64,000 nucleotides of DNA from Maridesulfovibrio hydrothermalis AM13 = DSM 14728 (GTDB lineage: Bacteria; Desulfobacterota; Desulfovibrionia; Desulfovibrionales; Desulfovibrionaceae), in contig NC_020055.1 in the NCBI RefSeq assembly GCF_000331025.1, positions 1 to 64,000 of the forward strand, in the 5' to 3' direction. Below the pieces are notes generated by a model that saw nothing but the letters and a program-made list of their open reading frames with translations, did no database searches and was not told the DNA's origin. Positions 49,897 through 57,997 of this stretch are shown piece after piece. Within the stretch, counting starts at the first letter, position 1; every line of letters begins with the position of its first letter. A program made the position numbers and the translations under genes.

Positions 49897-49925
49897 TAGC
49901 GTTTGATAATATTATTGAAAATAGG

Positions 49926-49956
49926 GGCATGTCAGGAAACACCTGACATGCCTTTT
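49926..49956 (+). terminator. Hairpin between bamA and skp
   Basis: GGCATGTCAGG-AAACA-CCTGACATGCC with TTTT is a perfect 11-bp stem 30 bases after the bamA stop. It may partly terminate or stabilise the transcript, so skp and the lpx genes may also have their own promoter. Confidence 0.85.
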
Positions 49957-49994
49957 CGAATGAATTTTTTTATAGTTAATTAAGGAGAAATTAC

Positions 49995-50525
49995 ATGCGT
50001 AAAATTTTATTTGCAGCTTTAGTTTTAATGATTGCTTTTCAGGCGCAGGCATTTGCAGCATCCCCTCAGAAATATGCTGTAGTTAATTCTAATCTGCTTC
50101 TCAAAGACTCTGAAATAGGACAGGCAGCTCTCAAAACTCTGGAAAAGAAAGTTGCGACTGCAACTGCAAAAATTAAAGCTAAGAAAAAAGAAATCGAAGA
50201 TCTCAATAAAGCTTTACAGAAGCAGAAACTTGTTCTTTCCCTTGAGGCAAAACAGGATAAAGAGCTTGAACTTAAGCGTAAGTATAGAGATTATCAGGAT
50301 CTTGCACAGGCTACCCAGAGAAAAATTCAGGTCGAAGAGCAGAAAGTGCGCGTACCTGTTATAGAAATGATCAGCAAGATCGTACAGGAATATGGCAAAA
50401 AGAATGGCTATGCCGTAATTTTTGATAAAGCCGCTACTGGATTCATTTATGTTAACGACGCAGTCGATGTAACAAATGAAATCATGCTTGAAATGAATCG
50501 TGCCTACAGAGCCGGCAAAAAGTAG
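49995..50525 (+). CDS. skp: Skp/OmpH periplasmic chaperone
   Basis: A 176-residue protein with a cleavable signal peptide (KILFAALVLMIAFQAQAFA). The mature start is KYAVVNSNLLLKDSEIG, then a long charged coiled coil (KKVATATAKIKAKKKEIEDLNKALQKQKL) and the closing strand KKNGYAVIFDKAATGFIYVNDAVDVTNEIM. Skp holds unfolded outer-membrane proteins in the periplasm for BamA. The AAGGAG site fits the ATG. The bamA-skp-lpxD-fabZ-lpxA order is the classical one. Confidence 0.93.
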   Translation: MRKILFAALVLMIAFQAQAFAASPQKYAVVNSNLLLKDSEIGQAALKTLEKKVATATAKIKAKKKEIEDLNKALQKQKLVLSLEAKQDKELELKRKYRDYQDLAQATQRKIQVEEQKVRVPVIEMISKIVQEYGKKNGYAVIFDKAATGFIYVNDAVDVTNEIMLEMNRAYRAGKK

Positions 50526-50530
50526 GTTTT

Positions 50531-51568
50531 ATGCTTCTTTCTGAACTATCCGGGCTGATCGGCCTTAAACTAGCGGGCAAGGATAAAGAAATTTCCGGTG
50601 TTAATACATTGGAACTAGCCGGCCCTACTGAGCTGAGTTTTTTGGCAAATGCCAAATATGAAGATAAGCTCAGTACAACAAAAGCCGCCGCAGTTGTCCT
50701 TGAGGAGAAGTATACCGATCAGGTCGAATCCGCACTGATCAGCGAAAATCCTTATATGGATCTGGCAAAAGCAATGCATGTTTTTTCGAAGCCGCAAGGT
50801 TGCCTCGAAGGAATTCACGAGCTTGCTTTTGTACACAATGATGCAGACGTTGATGATACTGCCACTGTTTATCCTTTTGCTTTTATCGGCAAAGGGACAG
50901 TTGTAGGACCTAATTGTAAAGTTTTTGCCGGAGCATATGTAGGCGAGGATTGTACAATCGGAGCAGGCAGTATTCTATATCCCAACTGTACTGTGATGGC
51001 TGCAACTGCAATCGGGGCTGGCGTGATAGTTCAGCCCGGCGCAGTTATCGGCGGTGACGGATTTGGTTATGCTCAGGTTGCCGGCAAACATATGAAGATC
51101 CCTCAGATTGGTACAGTTGAGCTTGGCGATCAGGTTGAGGTCGGCGCAAATGCTTGTATTGACAGGGCCTCACTTGATGTCACAAGAATAGGTTCCGGCT
51201 CGAAGCTGGATAACCTTGTTCAGATTGCTCATAATGTTACTACCGGGGATGATTGCTTAATTATATCCCAGTCGGGAGTCGCAGGGAGCACTAAGCTCGG
51301 TAAGAATGTGATTATCGCCGCTCAGGCCGGACTGGTCGATAATATAAAAATCGGCGACGGTGCCATTATCGGCGCTCAGGCCGGCGTTCCCAACGATGTC
51401 AAACCTGGATTTATTGGCGCAGGTTCTCCTTTGCAGGACCAGAGGAGTTTCCTCCGCAGTTCTGTTTCGATACGAAAGCTGCCTGTAATGGGTAAGAAAA
51501 TTTCAGCTCTGGAAAAGCGTATCAAAGCGCTTGAGGCAGAGCTTTTCAAAGGAAATGAAGATGAGTAA
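50531..51568 (+). CDS. lpxD: LpxD, UDP-3-O-acylglucosamine N-acyltransferase
   Basis: A 345-residue left-handed beta-helix acyltransferase. An N-terminal uridine-binding domain ([37 protein letters not shown]) is followed by hexapeptide repeats from about residue 100 ([27 protein letters not shown]) and a C-terminal helix. The catalytic-type His is in NLVQIAHNV. It adds the second acyl chain to UDP-glucosamine in lipid A synthesis. It starts five bases after skp and overlaps fabZ by eight bases. Confidence 0.96.
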   Translation: MLLSELSGLIGLKLAGKDKEISGVNTLELAGPTELSFLANAKYEDKLSTTKAAAVVLEEKYTDQVESALISENPYMDLAKAMHVFSKPQGCLEGIHELAFVHNDADVDDTATVYPFAFIGKGTVVGPNCKVFAGAYVGEDCTIGAGSILYPNCTVMAATAIGAGVIVQPGAVIGGDGFGYAQVAGKHMKIPQIGTVELGDQVEVGANACIDRASLDVTRIGSGSKLDNLVQIAHNVTTGDDCLIISQSGVAGSTKLGKNVIIAAQAGLVDNIKIGDGAIIGAQAGVPNDVKPGFIGAGSPLQDQRSFLRSSVSIRKLPVMGKKISALEKRIKALEAELFKGNEDE

Positions 51569-52025
51569 GAATGAAATAGATTACATAGATATCAATAAGA
51601 TAATGGCGATGCTCCCTCATCGTTATCCTTTTTTACTGGTCGACAGGGTGGAAGAACTCACCCCCGGTGACTCAATTAAGGCTTACAAGAATGTAACCAT
51701 GAATGAGCCTTTTTTTCAGGGACATTTTCCCGGTCTTCCGGTTATGCCCGGAGTTTTGATTGTTGAAGCTCTTGCGCAGGCCGGTGGCATTATTGTCCTG
51801 AGTACTGATGGACTTGATGTTACGGATAAAGTGTTTTTGTTTACCGGCATTGATAAAGTTAAATTTCGCAGACCCGTTGTGCCCGGAGACAAACTGGTGC
51901 TCGATGTTGTCAAAATCAGAAGCAAAATGGGTATCTGGAAAATGAAATGTGTCGCAACAGTAGATGGCGAAATTGCGGTGCAGGGCGAAGTTTCAGCGGC
52001 GATCGTTGACAAGGGGGCTTTATAG
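51561..52025 (+). CDS. fabZ: FabZ, 3-hydroxyacyl-ACP dehydratase
   Basis: The start is the ATG with AAAGGA seven bases upstream, inside the lpxD end; earlier in-frame ATGs lack suitable spacing. The 154 or so residues are a complete hot-dog fold with [14 protein letters not shown] (catalytic His), [26 protein letters not shown] (catalytic Glu) and [11 protein letters not shown]. It dehydrates 3-hydroxyacyl-ACP in fatty acid elongation and so competes with LpxA and LpxD for substrate. Confidence 0.96.
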   Translation: MSKNEIDYIDINKIMAMLPHRYPFLLVDRVEELTPGDSIKAYKNVTMNEPFFQGHFPGLPVMPGVLIVEALAQAGGIIVLSTDGLDVTDKVFLFTGIDKVKFRRPVVPGDKLVLDVVKIRSKMGIWKMKCVATVDGEIAVQGEVSAAIVDKGAL

Positions 52026-52822
52026 TGCCGACTGTTATTCATCCTAGTGCGATTGTTGATCCCGGAGCGCAGATTGGTGAGAATGTAAAAATCGGGCCGT
52101 TTTGCGTTGTGGAAGATGACACTGTTATTGGTGACAATTGTACTTTGGACTCTTATGTTCAGATCAAATCTTTTACCTCTATGGGAAAAGGTAATGCTGT
52201 TCATTCGAGCGCAGTGATCGGAGGTGCACCTCAGCATCTTGCGTACAAAGGTGAGAAAACTACAGTTGAAATCGGTGACAATAATATTTTCCGTGAGTTT
52301 GTAACGATCCATCGCGGTATAGCAAATGGCCCCGGTCGGACTTTGATTGGCAATGAGTGCATGCTCATGGCATATGTACATGTTGCTCATGACTGCAATT
52401 TGAGTGATCATGTCATAATGGCTAATGCTTCCAGTCTTGCTGGTCATGTTCAAGTCGGCAAGCATGTTACAATCGGCGGTATGTCCGGAATTCACCAGTT
52501 TGTCCGTATCGGCGAATATGCATTCCTTGGCGGCATGTCCGGCTTTGCAAAAGATCTTCCTCCGTACATGCTTGCAACTGGAGTGCGTGGTGTTCTGCAT
52601 GGACCCAACTCTATCGGCTTGAGACGTCATGGATTTAATTCCAAGACCTGCATGGCTATTAAAAAAGCCTACAGAATTATTTTTCGCTCAGGGTTGACTC
52701 GTGAAGAGTCGCTTGAAATGGCAGAATCAGAGCTTTCAAGTGTGCCTGAAGTTATGAATCTTATTAATTTTGTTCGTTCAAGTGAACGAGGTATCTGTCC
52801 AGCAGATAGAACCCCAGAATAG
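52025..52822 (+). CDS. lpxA: LpxA, UDP-GlcNAc acyltransferase
   Basis: A 265-residue hexapeptide-repeat protein starting with GTG, which overlaps the fabZ TAG. IHPSAIVDPGAQIGENVKIGPFCVVEDDTVIGDNC begins the beta-helix. AYVHVAHDCNLSDHVIMANASSLAGHV holds the catalytic His. The C-terminal helical domain starts near GLRRHGFNSKTCMAIKKAYRIIF. It carries out the first committed step of lipid A synthesis. The next gene, lpxI, begins three bases after its stop. Confidence 0.96.
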   Translation: MPTVIHPSAIVDPGAQIGENVKIGPFCVVEDDTVIGDNCTLDSYVQIKSFTSMGKGNAVHSSAVIGGAPQHLAYKGEKTTVEIGDNNIFREFVTIHRGIANGPGRTLIGNECMLMAYVHVAHDCNLSDHVIMANASSLAGHVQVGKHVTIGGMSGIHQFVRIGEYAFLGGMSGFAKDLPPYMLATGVRGVLHGPNSIGLRRHGFNSKTCMAIKKAYRIIFRSGLTREESLEMAESELSSVPEVMNLINFVRSSERGICPADRTPE

Positions 52823-52825
52823 TTT

Positions 52826-53659
52826 ATGAGTATAAAATCCGAAACAATCGGTCTAATAGCCGGAGGGGGACAATTTCCCCTTCTGGTTGCAAAAGGAGCC
52901 GCAGCACAGGGACACCGTGTTGTGGCTGTTTTTTTTAAGGGCCATTCCAGTGATGAAGTCAGTTCTGTAGTTCATGATTCTAAAGAGCTTAAACTCGGGC
53001 AGCTTTCAAAGTTGATTTCTTTTTTTCAAAAAAATGGAGTCACAAAAGTTGTTATGGCAGGGACTATCAATAAGCCCAAGGCTTTTGATATCCGTCCTGA
53101 TTTTCGCGCTGCGAAACTGCTTTTTAAGTTAGCAACCAAAGGTGATGATGTTCTCCTGAGAACTATTGCAAATGAATTTGAAGCTGAAGGCATGCAGGTT
53201 GTCGGCCCCCATGTTTATGCACCTGAACTTTTGACTCCTTCCGGCCTTCTGACCAGACGCAAGCCAACTGAGATGGAAAGCTCTGACCTTTCTGTCGGCT
53301 GGAAAACAGCCCGCGAGTTAGGGCGACTTGATATAGGCCAGTGTGTAGTTGTCCGCGAAGGGGTGATTACAGCTGTTGAAGCAATCGAAGGAACCGACGC
53401 AGCAATTAAGCGTGGGTGCGAGCTTGGCGGTAAAGGCTGTTGTATCGTAAAAGTCTTTAAACCCGGTCAGGAAGACCGGGTAGATATGCCGTCAATCGGG
53501 CTTAAAACAATTGAAGGCATGAAAAGCGTCGGAGCGACTTGTCTCGGGGTTGAAGCAGGCAAGAGTCTTTTTTTTGATCTCGATAAGGCTATAGAATTTG
53601 CCAACAAAAATGGCATGACAATCATAGGTTTAACTCCCGAGTGGTTTGAAGATAAGTAA
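52826..53659 (+). CDS. lpxI: LpxI, UDP-2,3-diacylglucosamine pyrophosphatase
   Basis: A 277-residue protein of the LpxI family (formerly DUF1009). It begins ETIGLIAGGGQFPLLVAKGAAAQGHRVVAV and has the C-terminal domain with VEAIEGTDAAIKRGCELGGKGCCIVKVFKPGQEDRVDMPSIGLKTIE, where conserved acids bind the metal. It yields lipid X and UMP, replacing LpxH in alpha-proteobacteria and many Desulfovibrio-like bacteria. It completes the lpxD-fabZ-lpxA-lpxI operon. Confidence 0.94.
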   Translation: MSIKSETIGLIAGGGQFPLLVAKGAAAQGHRVVAVFFKGHSSDEVSSVVHDSKELKLGQLSKLISFFQKNGVTKVVMAGTINKPKAFDIRPDFRAAKLLFKLATKGDDVLLRTIANEFEAEGMQVVGPHVYAPELLTPSGLLTRRKPTEMESSDLSVGWKTARELGRLDIGQCVVVREGVITAVEAIEGTDAAIKRGCELGGKGCCIVKVFKPGQEDRVDMPSIGLKTIEGMKSVGATCLGVEAGKSLFFDLDKAIEFANKNGMTIIGLTPEWFEDK

Positions 53660-53907
53660 ATTTCAATTGATGGGTAATGCGCATCAAAAGATTTGGAATA
53701 AAGCTTCAGGGTGCGAAATTATAAGAACACGTTAATGAAGCATTGCCGTTTTTAAGTTGAGCACAGAAGTAGATTTTCAATCTATGTAAAAAGTTTTTTC
53801 CAGTGAATCAGTACCAAGCTCAGAGAAAGGTTTATGGACCAGCTTGGTTCAGCGAATCAAAAAGGCACAACCTTAATAGATTGTGCCTTTTTAATTTCAT
53901 TTAGTAA
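53660..53907. other. Intergenic region after lpxI
   Basis: No gene is visible apart from the bidirectional terminator at 53859-53893 near its right end. It separates two convergent operons. Confidence 0.6.
53859..53893. terminator. Bidirectional terminator
   Basis: AAAAAGGCACAA-CCTTAATAGA-TTGTGCCTTTTT lies between the convergent lpxI and FmdB-like genes, with T-rich tails in both directions. Confidence 0.88.
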
Positions 53908-54153
53908 TTATACCTTACCGCAGCAAGACCCCGGTATACAACCTTTAGATGATGGATTTGCTCCGCAGCATCCTGTTCCGGCAGCATCAGGGACTCCGGG
54001 AGTGTCTTTACCGGTCAGCGACGATGTAGAGGAAATCAGTTTCTCCCGGTAGTTGTGCCCGCAAGCGGGACACTCTCCTAGGTCTGAGCTTTTGCTGCTG
54101 ATTTCTTCGTAAATGTTTTTGCATTCAAGACATTTGTATTCATATATGGGCAT
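53908..54153 (-). CDS. FmdB-family zinc-ribbon protein
   Basis: An 81-residue protein starting MPIYEYKCLECKNIYEE, with CPACGHN later: the two CxxC knuckles of the FmdB zinc ribbon (residues 8-11 and 34-37). The Gly/Cys-rich end (AGTGCCGANPSSKGCIPGSCCGKV) could bind further metal. FmdB-type proteins are suspected regulators of C1 or metal metabolism. It follows the CGGC-type gene by eight bases, in the same iron-sulfur operon. Confidence 0.88.
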   Translation of the reverse strand: MPIYEYKCLECKNIYEEISSKSSDLGECPACGHNYREKLISSTSSLTGKDTPGVPDAAGTGCCGANPSSKGCIPGSCCGKV

Positions 54154-54161
54154 GGTAAATC

Positions 54162-54533
54162 TTATTTCGCAAAAATGTTTTCGGGTAAAAAGGGATGAGT
54201 TCCTACGATAACTTCACAACCGGCCTTTGCTTTAATCTTGCTGATCAAGGTGTCCTTGTGCAAACAGTGAGACGCAAGGCACGGGGCAATATGGACAATA
54301 TTGGGAACTTCATCCATAGGTGCGTTCCAGAGCTTGATCTGAGCCATGCGTGGAACTATGGCAACCCCGGGACAGTCTCCGCAACCGATGATAGCTGTCA
54401 GTTCCGCATCGTCTCCATATCTTTCAAATTCACCGGCCCGCCGGTTGAAGCCGACCATACAGCGTGAACATCCGATACAAACGTCGTCCATCGTTCTGGT
54501 GCAGCCGATGATAAGAATTTTCTCCTTACTCAT
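54162..54533 (-). CDS. CGGC-domain metal-binding protein
   Basis: A 123-residue protein with many conserved Cys: IIGCTRTMDDVCIGCSRCMVGFNRRAGEF, IIGCGDCPGVAIV and IAPCLASHCLHKD. This is the CGGC-domain pattern (DUF1847-like, COG5561) presumed to bind metal or a cluster. It is encoded with the two MinD/ferredoxin ATPases and an FmdB protein, a neighbourhood typical of anaerobes. The function is not established. Confidence 0.82.
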   Translation of the reverse strand: MSKEKILIIGCTRTMDDVCIGCSRCMVGFNRRAGEFERYGDDAELTAIIGCGDCPGVAIVPRMAQIKLWNAPMDEVPNIVHIAPCLASHCLHKDTLISKIKAKAGCEVIVGTHPFLPENIFAK

Positions 54534-54545
54534 ACATTTTCTCCT

Positions 54546-55403
54546 CTAAAGGTGACTTTCCATTTTATTCCATATGGCCTCAATTTTTTTACCCATTCCT
54601 TCTGGCTCGTATTCCACGGCCGAAAGTCCTTCAAGCTGTGCTTTGGTGAAAACCATATCGTAGGGTAATTCACCGGCAAGAATAATATCGTTTTCAGCGC
54701 AAAATGAGCGGATTTCGTTTTCCTGATCAGCATTGATTCCGCATTTATTGATGATTACCATGGACGGAATTTTAAAATGCTCTGTGAGTTTATAGACTCT
54801 TTTTAAATCATGTACTGCTGAAATGGTCGGCTCAGCTACGAAGACAGCCAGATCTGCGTTGGTCAACGAGGCAATAACCGGGCATCCGACTCCAGGAGAG
54901 CCGTCAACTAAAACCAGCTCTGCGCCGATTTCTTCAGCAACTTTAGCAGAAGCATTTCGCACGGTAGTAACCAGTTTACCGGAGTTTTCTTCACCGATAC
55001 CAAGCTCGGCATGAATCAGGGTTCCGAATCGTGTATCGGATTTGAACCACTGACCGCAGTGCCTTGGTTCGGTTGAAACAGCCTGAACCGGGCAGACGTA
55101 AGAGCAGACTCCGCAACCTTCACATTTTTCAGGGATGACGGCAAAATTCTCAGATATTGCATTAAACCTGCAATGCTCTGCGCAAAGTCCGCATTGTGTA
55201 CAAAGATCCGGATCAATATAAGGACGTTCGCCACTGACAAATTCATTTGTTTCCACTACTTCAGGGCTGAGAATCAAATGAAGGTCAGCTGCGTCTACAT
55301 CGCAATCAGCAAGGACTTTTTTGGGTCCGATTGATGCCAGTCCAGCGACTACGCTTGTTTTTCCTGTTCCGCCTTTGCCGCTTATTACTACTATCTGTTT
55401 CAT
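54546..55403 (-). CDS. MinD-superfamily ATPase with inserted ferredoxin domain (second)
   Basis: A 285-residue P-loop protein. The deviant Walker A is VISGKGGTGKTSV, followed by the DCDVDAADLHL switch. Between about residues 60 and 110 a 2[4Fe-4S] ferredoxin domain is inserted (CTQCGLCAEHC, CEGCGVCSYVCP). The protein returns to the MinD/ParA fold with VDGSPGVGCPVIASLTNADLAVFVAEPT. Such paired ATPases of sulfate reducers are related to Mrp/Nbp35 scaffold proteins and are thought to load or transfer iron-sulfur clusters. It is encoded directly after its paralogue. Confidence 0.92.
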   Translation of the reverse strand: MKQIVVISGKGGTGKTSVVAGLASIGPKKVLADCDVDAADLHLILSPEVVETNEFVSGERPYIDPDLCTQCGLCAEHCRFNAISENFAVIPEKCEGCGVCSYVCPVQAVSTEPRHCGQWFKSDTRFGTLIHAELGIGEENSGKLVTTVRNASAKVAEEIGAELVLVDGSPGVGCPVIASLTNADLAVFVAEPTISAVHDLKRVYKLTEHFKIPSMVIINKCGINADQENEIRSFCAENDIILAGELPYDMVFTKAQLEGLSAVEYEPEGMGKKIEAIWNKMESHL

Positions 55404-55407
55404 CGCA

Positions 55408-56265
55408 TTAAGCCCCGTTTACCTGTTTCTGGATAGATGACCATATGTCGGCAAAGATATCCTTGAAGCCCGGCATTGATTCATACAGCAGGCCGCCTTC
55501 AGAGTATTTTGAAGCCGCTTCTTTGCTGTGAGGCAATGAACCCAGCAGTGGTATATTTTTATCACTTAAGTATTTTTCAACGCAATCATCACCCATGCCA
55601 GAGCGGTTTACTATTACGCCGCAAGGCATTTCAAGAGTGCCCATAAGCTGCACTGCAAGGTCAAGGTCGTGGAGGCCGAAAGGAGTAGGTTCTGTTACCA
55701 GAACTACAAAATCAGCACCTTCGATTGATTCCACTACCGGGCAGGATGTTCCGGGGGGGCAATCAAGAATATTAACTTCTGCCCGGGGCGAAATATCTTT
55801 AACAGCCTTAATAAGCGGCGGTGACATTGCTTCACCAATGCGTAGCAAGCCTCGTGAAAAATCTATATTCCCTGCTTTTCCGGAACAACTGCTCCCAATA
55901 AGTCTTTGTCCCTCGCCAATGGCATCAGCAGGGCATGCAAGCTCGCAAAGACCGCAACCATGACAAAGTTCAGAGAAGCTCAGTACAGAGTCGATCATCC
56001 AGATAAGTGATTTGAACCTGCAAAGCTCAATGCATTTTTTGCATGATTCACCAAGACACTTCTGTTCATCTATAGCTGGAACAGGTAAAAATTCATCCTT
56101 TTCCGCACTGAGATCTGGGTTTAAAAAAAAGTGAGCGTTAGGTTCTTCAACATCACAATCAGTGAAGCTGACGCTAACGCCTAATGAATCAAGGTACGCT
56201 GCAAAGTTGACTGCTATAGTCGTTTTCCCCGTACCTCCTTTGCCACTTGCTATTGCTATTCTCAT
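55408..56265 (-). CDS. MinD-superfamily ATPase with inserted ferredoxin domain (first)
   Basis: The start chosen is MRIAIASGKGGTGKTTIAV; the frame is open 84 bases further upstream, but an AGGA site fits this ATG. The 285 or so residues share the layout of the downstream paralogue: deviant Walker A, a DCDVEEPNAHF switch, ferredoxin insert CLGESCKKCIELC and CHGCGLCELACPADAI, then LDCPPGTSCPVVESIEGADFVVLVTEPT. It is likely the heterodimer partner of the next protein in iron-sulfur cluster handling. The two stop and start within five bases. Confidence 0.92.
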   Translation of the reverse strand: MRIAIASGKGGTGKTTIAVNFAAYLDSLGVSVSFTDCDVEEPNAHFFLNPDLSAEKDEFLPVPAIDEQKCLGESCKKCIELCRFKSLIWMIDSVLSFSELCHGCGLCELACPADAIGEGQRLIGSSCSGKAGNIDFSRGLLRIGEAMSPPLIKAVKDISPRAEVNILDCPPGTSCPVVESIEGADFVVLVTEPTPFGLHDLDLAVQLMGTLEMPCGVIVNRSGMGDDCVEKYLSDKNIPLLGSLPHSKEAASKYSEGGLLYESMPGFKDIFADIWSSIQKQVNGA

Positions 56266-56467
56266 ATTTTTATATTCCTTTATTATTTGCGCGGGCACTG
56301 CCAGCTTCATGACGAGGGGAGAATCCTGCTGAAGCGTTTGCTGAACCAAGGCAACAGGTATTTTTAAAAAAAGTTTACCGGACTAGGAGAGCCTCCGGAG
56401 GGGAGTAGATTTCAACTTTAAAGAGCTGAAGACCCGCCGGAGGCATTTTGTGTACCGACTTTGTACG

Positions 56468-56830
56468 TTACTTCTCAATTTCAGAGCGCAGTTTCATGTT
56501 TTCGGCTTCTAATTCGGCGATGCGTTTTTCTAAGGCATTGTCGTTTTGGTCAATATTTTCAAATGTGTTCATGGGTTGGTTTTGAATCATCCTGCACATT
56601 CCGTTTCTGCGTCCTGCACCCATGCCGAGTCCTTGTCCCATGCCGCGCCCTTGCCCCATACCGCGTCCTTGTCCCATACCACGTCCCATGCCGGTTCCGG
56701 CTCTACGCTGGCCTTGTTGTTCAATTGAAGTTCCGTTAAAGGATCTGCCTCTGGCATTTCCGGCTCCACAAGGCCCAAGACCTCTGCCTTGCCTGTCGGA
56801 GCTGTTTTGATTTCTGTTAATAACGGGCAT
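56468..56830 (-). CDS. DUF5320-like Gly/Met-rich protein
   Basis: A 120-residue protein. The N-terminal half is basic and Gly-rich (RQGRGLGPCGAGNARGRSF). The middle has short tandem repeats of GMGQGR (about residues 50-75, repeated at DNA level in units of about 18 bases). The end is a coiled coil (ALEKRIAELEAENMKLRSEIEK). This matches small proteins often found beside MinD/Mrp and dinitrogenase-iron-molybdenum-cofactor-type genes in anaerobes. The function is unknown. It is upstream of the ATPase pair on the same strand, about 200 bases away. Confidence 0.8.
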   Translation of the reverse strand: MPVINRNQNSSDRQGRGLGPCGAGNARGRSFNGTSIEQQGQRRAGTGMGRGMGQGRGMGQGRGMGQGLGMGAGRRNGMCRMIQNQPMNTFENIDQNDNALEKRIAELEAENMKLRSEIEK

Positions 56831-57029
56831 TGTTTTGCTCCTGTATTTTGGTTATTGATACAAGATATTAAGCAACTGCCGTGCCTTATTGTAAAATCTT
56901 TTAAAATCAGTATGTTGTCCGTGCATGAGATAACTCCTTTGTACGATAAAGACTTATAAATTGCCCGTTTTGCTTGCTGGTGGGCGCATAATTAGCCCAA
57001 GTGTTTGAATTGGGCATAGGTGTTGAAAG

Positions 57030-57881
57030 ATGAAGACTCAATTGGATTGTTTACCGTGCTTTTTGAAGATGGCTCTTGCGGGAATCCGGGCTGCCTGCCC
57101 GGGGCAGGAGGATGTACATGAGAAGGTTGTAAAGCATTGGGCTGCAGGTTTTGCTGCAGCTGATTTGGACGAATCTCCACCGTCTCTTGCAGGGCGTTTT
57201 TTTAGAGAGATTTCTGATCATATCGGCGCAGTGGATATTTTCAAAGATCAGAAAGATGCTGCGAATAAGCGGGTTATGGAACTTTTGCCAGAAATTCGTG
57301 AAAAAGTTCTGGGCAGCGAAGATCCTTTATTGGCGGCCTTGGGAGTTTCGATTATCGGTAACTATATGGATTGCGCTGTTGCTGGTGAATTTGACTGGGA
57401 AGCTGAGCTTGAAACTCTGGAGGATGGGTTGGATTGCGAACTATTCAGCCATTTTCTAGATAAGCTTGAGCGTGAGAAGTCTTTACTGGTACTTGGGGAT
57501 AATGCCGGAGAGATCGGGCTTGATACTATTTTGACCGGACTTTTACAGGATAGGGGTGTACAGGTAACCTATGTTGTACGTGGAACTAATGTTCTTAACG
57601 ATGCCACACTGGTCGACGCTGAATATGTGGGAATGACTGAGGTCTGCGAAGTTGTAAGCTCCGGTGTTGATACTCCTGGAACTGTGCTGGACAGGTGTGA
57701 TGCAGATTTTCGTGCACGTCTTGAAAATGCACCGGTGGTTTTGAGTAAGGGGATGGGTAATTTTGAGTCGCTTTGGGGAGTTCTGCCCGGTATTTTTTAT
57801 GCATTTAAAGTGAAATGTCCGGTGGTAGCGAAAATTGCAGGACATCCTGTGAAGACGTCTCTTTTTTGCCGTGAAGGTTAA
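57030..57881 (+). CDS. DUF89/ARMT1-like damage-control phosphatase
   Basis: A 283-residue protein beginning MKTQLDCLPCFLKMALAGIRAA, the CxxC start of prokaryotic DUF89 subfamily I. LLVLGDNAGEIGLDTILTGLL (about residues 152-172) contains the metal-binding Asp-Asn pair, and VVLSKGMGNFESLWG near residue 235 is the second signature. The family hydrolyses damaged or excess phosphometabolites in a metal-dependent way. It is divergent from the iron-sulfur cluster operon. Confidence 0.9.
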   Translation: MKTQLDCLPCFLKMALAGIRAACPGQEDVHEKVVKHWAAGFAAADLDESPPSLAGRFFREISDHIGAVDIFKDQKDAANKRVMELLPEIREKVLGSEDPLLAALGVSIIGNYMDCAVAGEFDWEAELETLEDGLDCELFSHFLDKLEREKSLLVLGDNAGEIGLDTILTGLLQDRGVQVTYVVRGTNVLNDATLVDAEYVGMTEVCEVVSSGVDTPGTVLDRCDADFRARLENAPVVLSKGMGNFESLWGVLPGIFYAFKVKCPVVAKIAGHPVKTSLFCREG

Positions 57882-57997
57882 GCTGTCGTTGTTTTTGAAT
57901 GTTTTGCTGTTTGATTACTTTACCTTTCAGTCTGTTTTGCAGTAACTTTTTTCTGGATCATATTTGGTTTAATACTTTAAAAAAATAGGTTCCTCCT

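Noticed and set aside
51716-52630. 304-codon minus-strand ORF
   Set aside because: It is antisense to fabZ and lpxA, which have complete family signatures; Cys/His-rich antisense frames arise from codon bias.
53834-54052. 72-codon plus-strand ORF
   Set aside because: It is antisense to the FmdB-like gene and contains the terminator.
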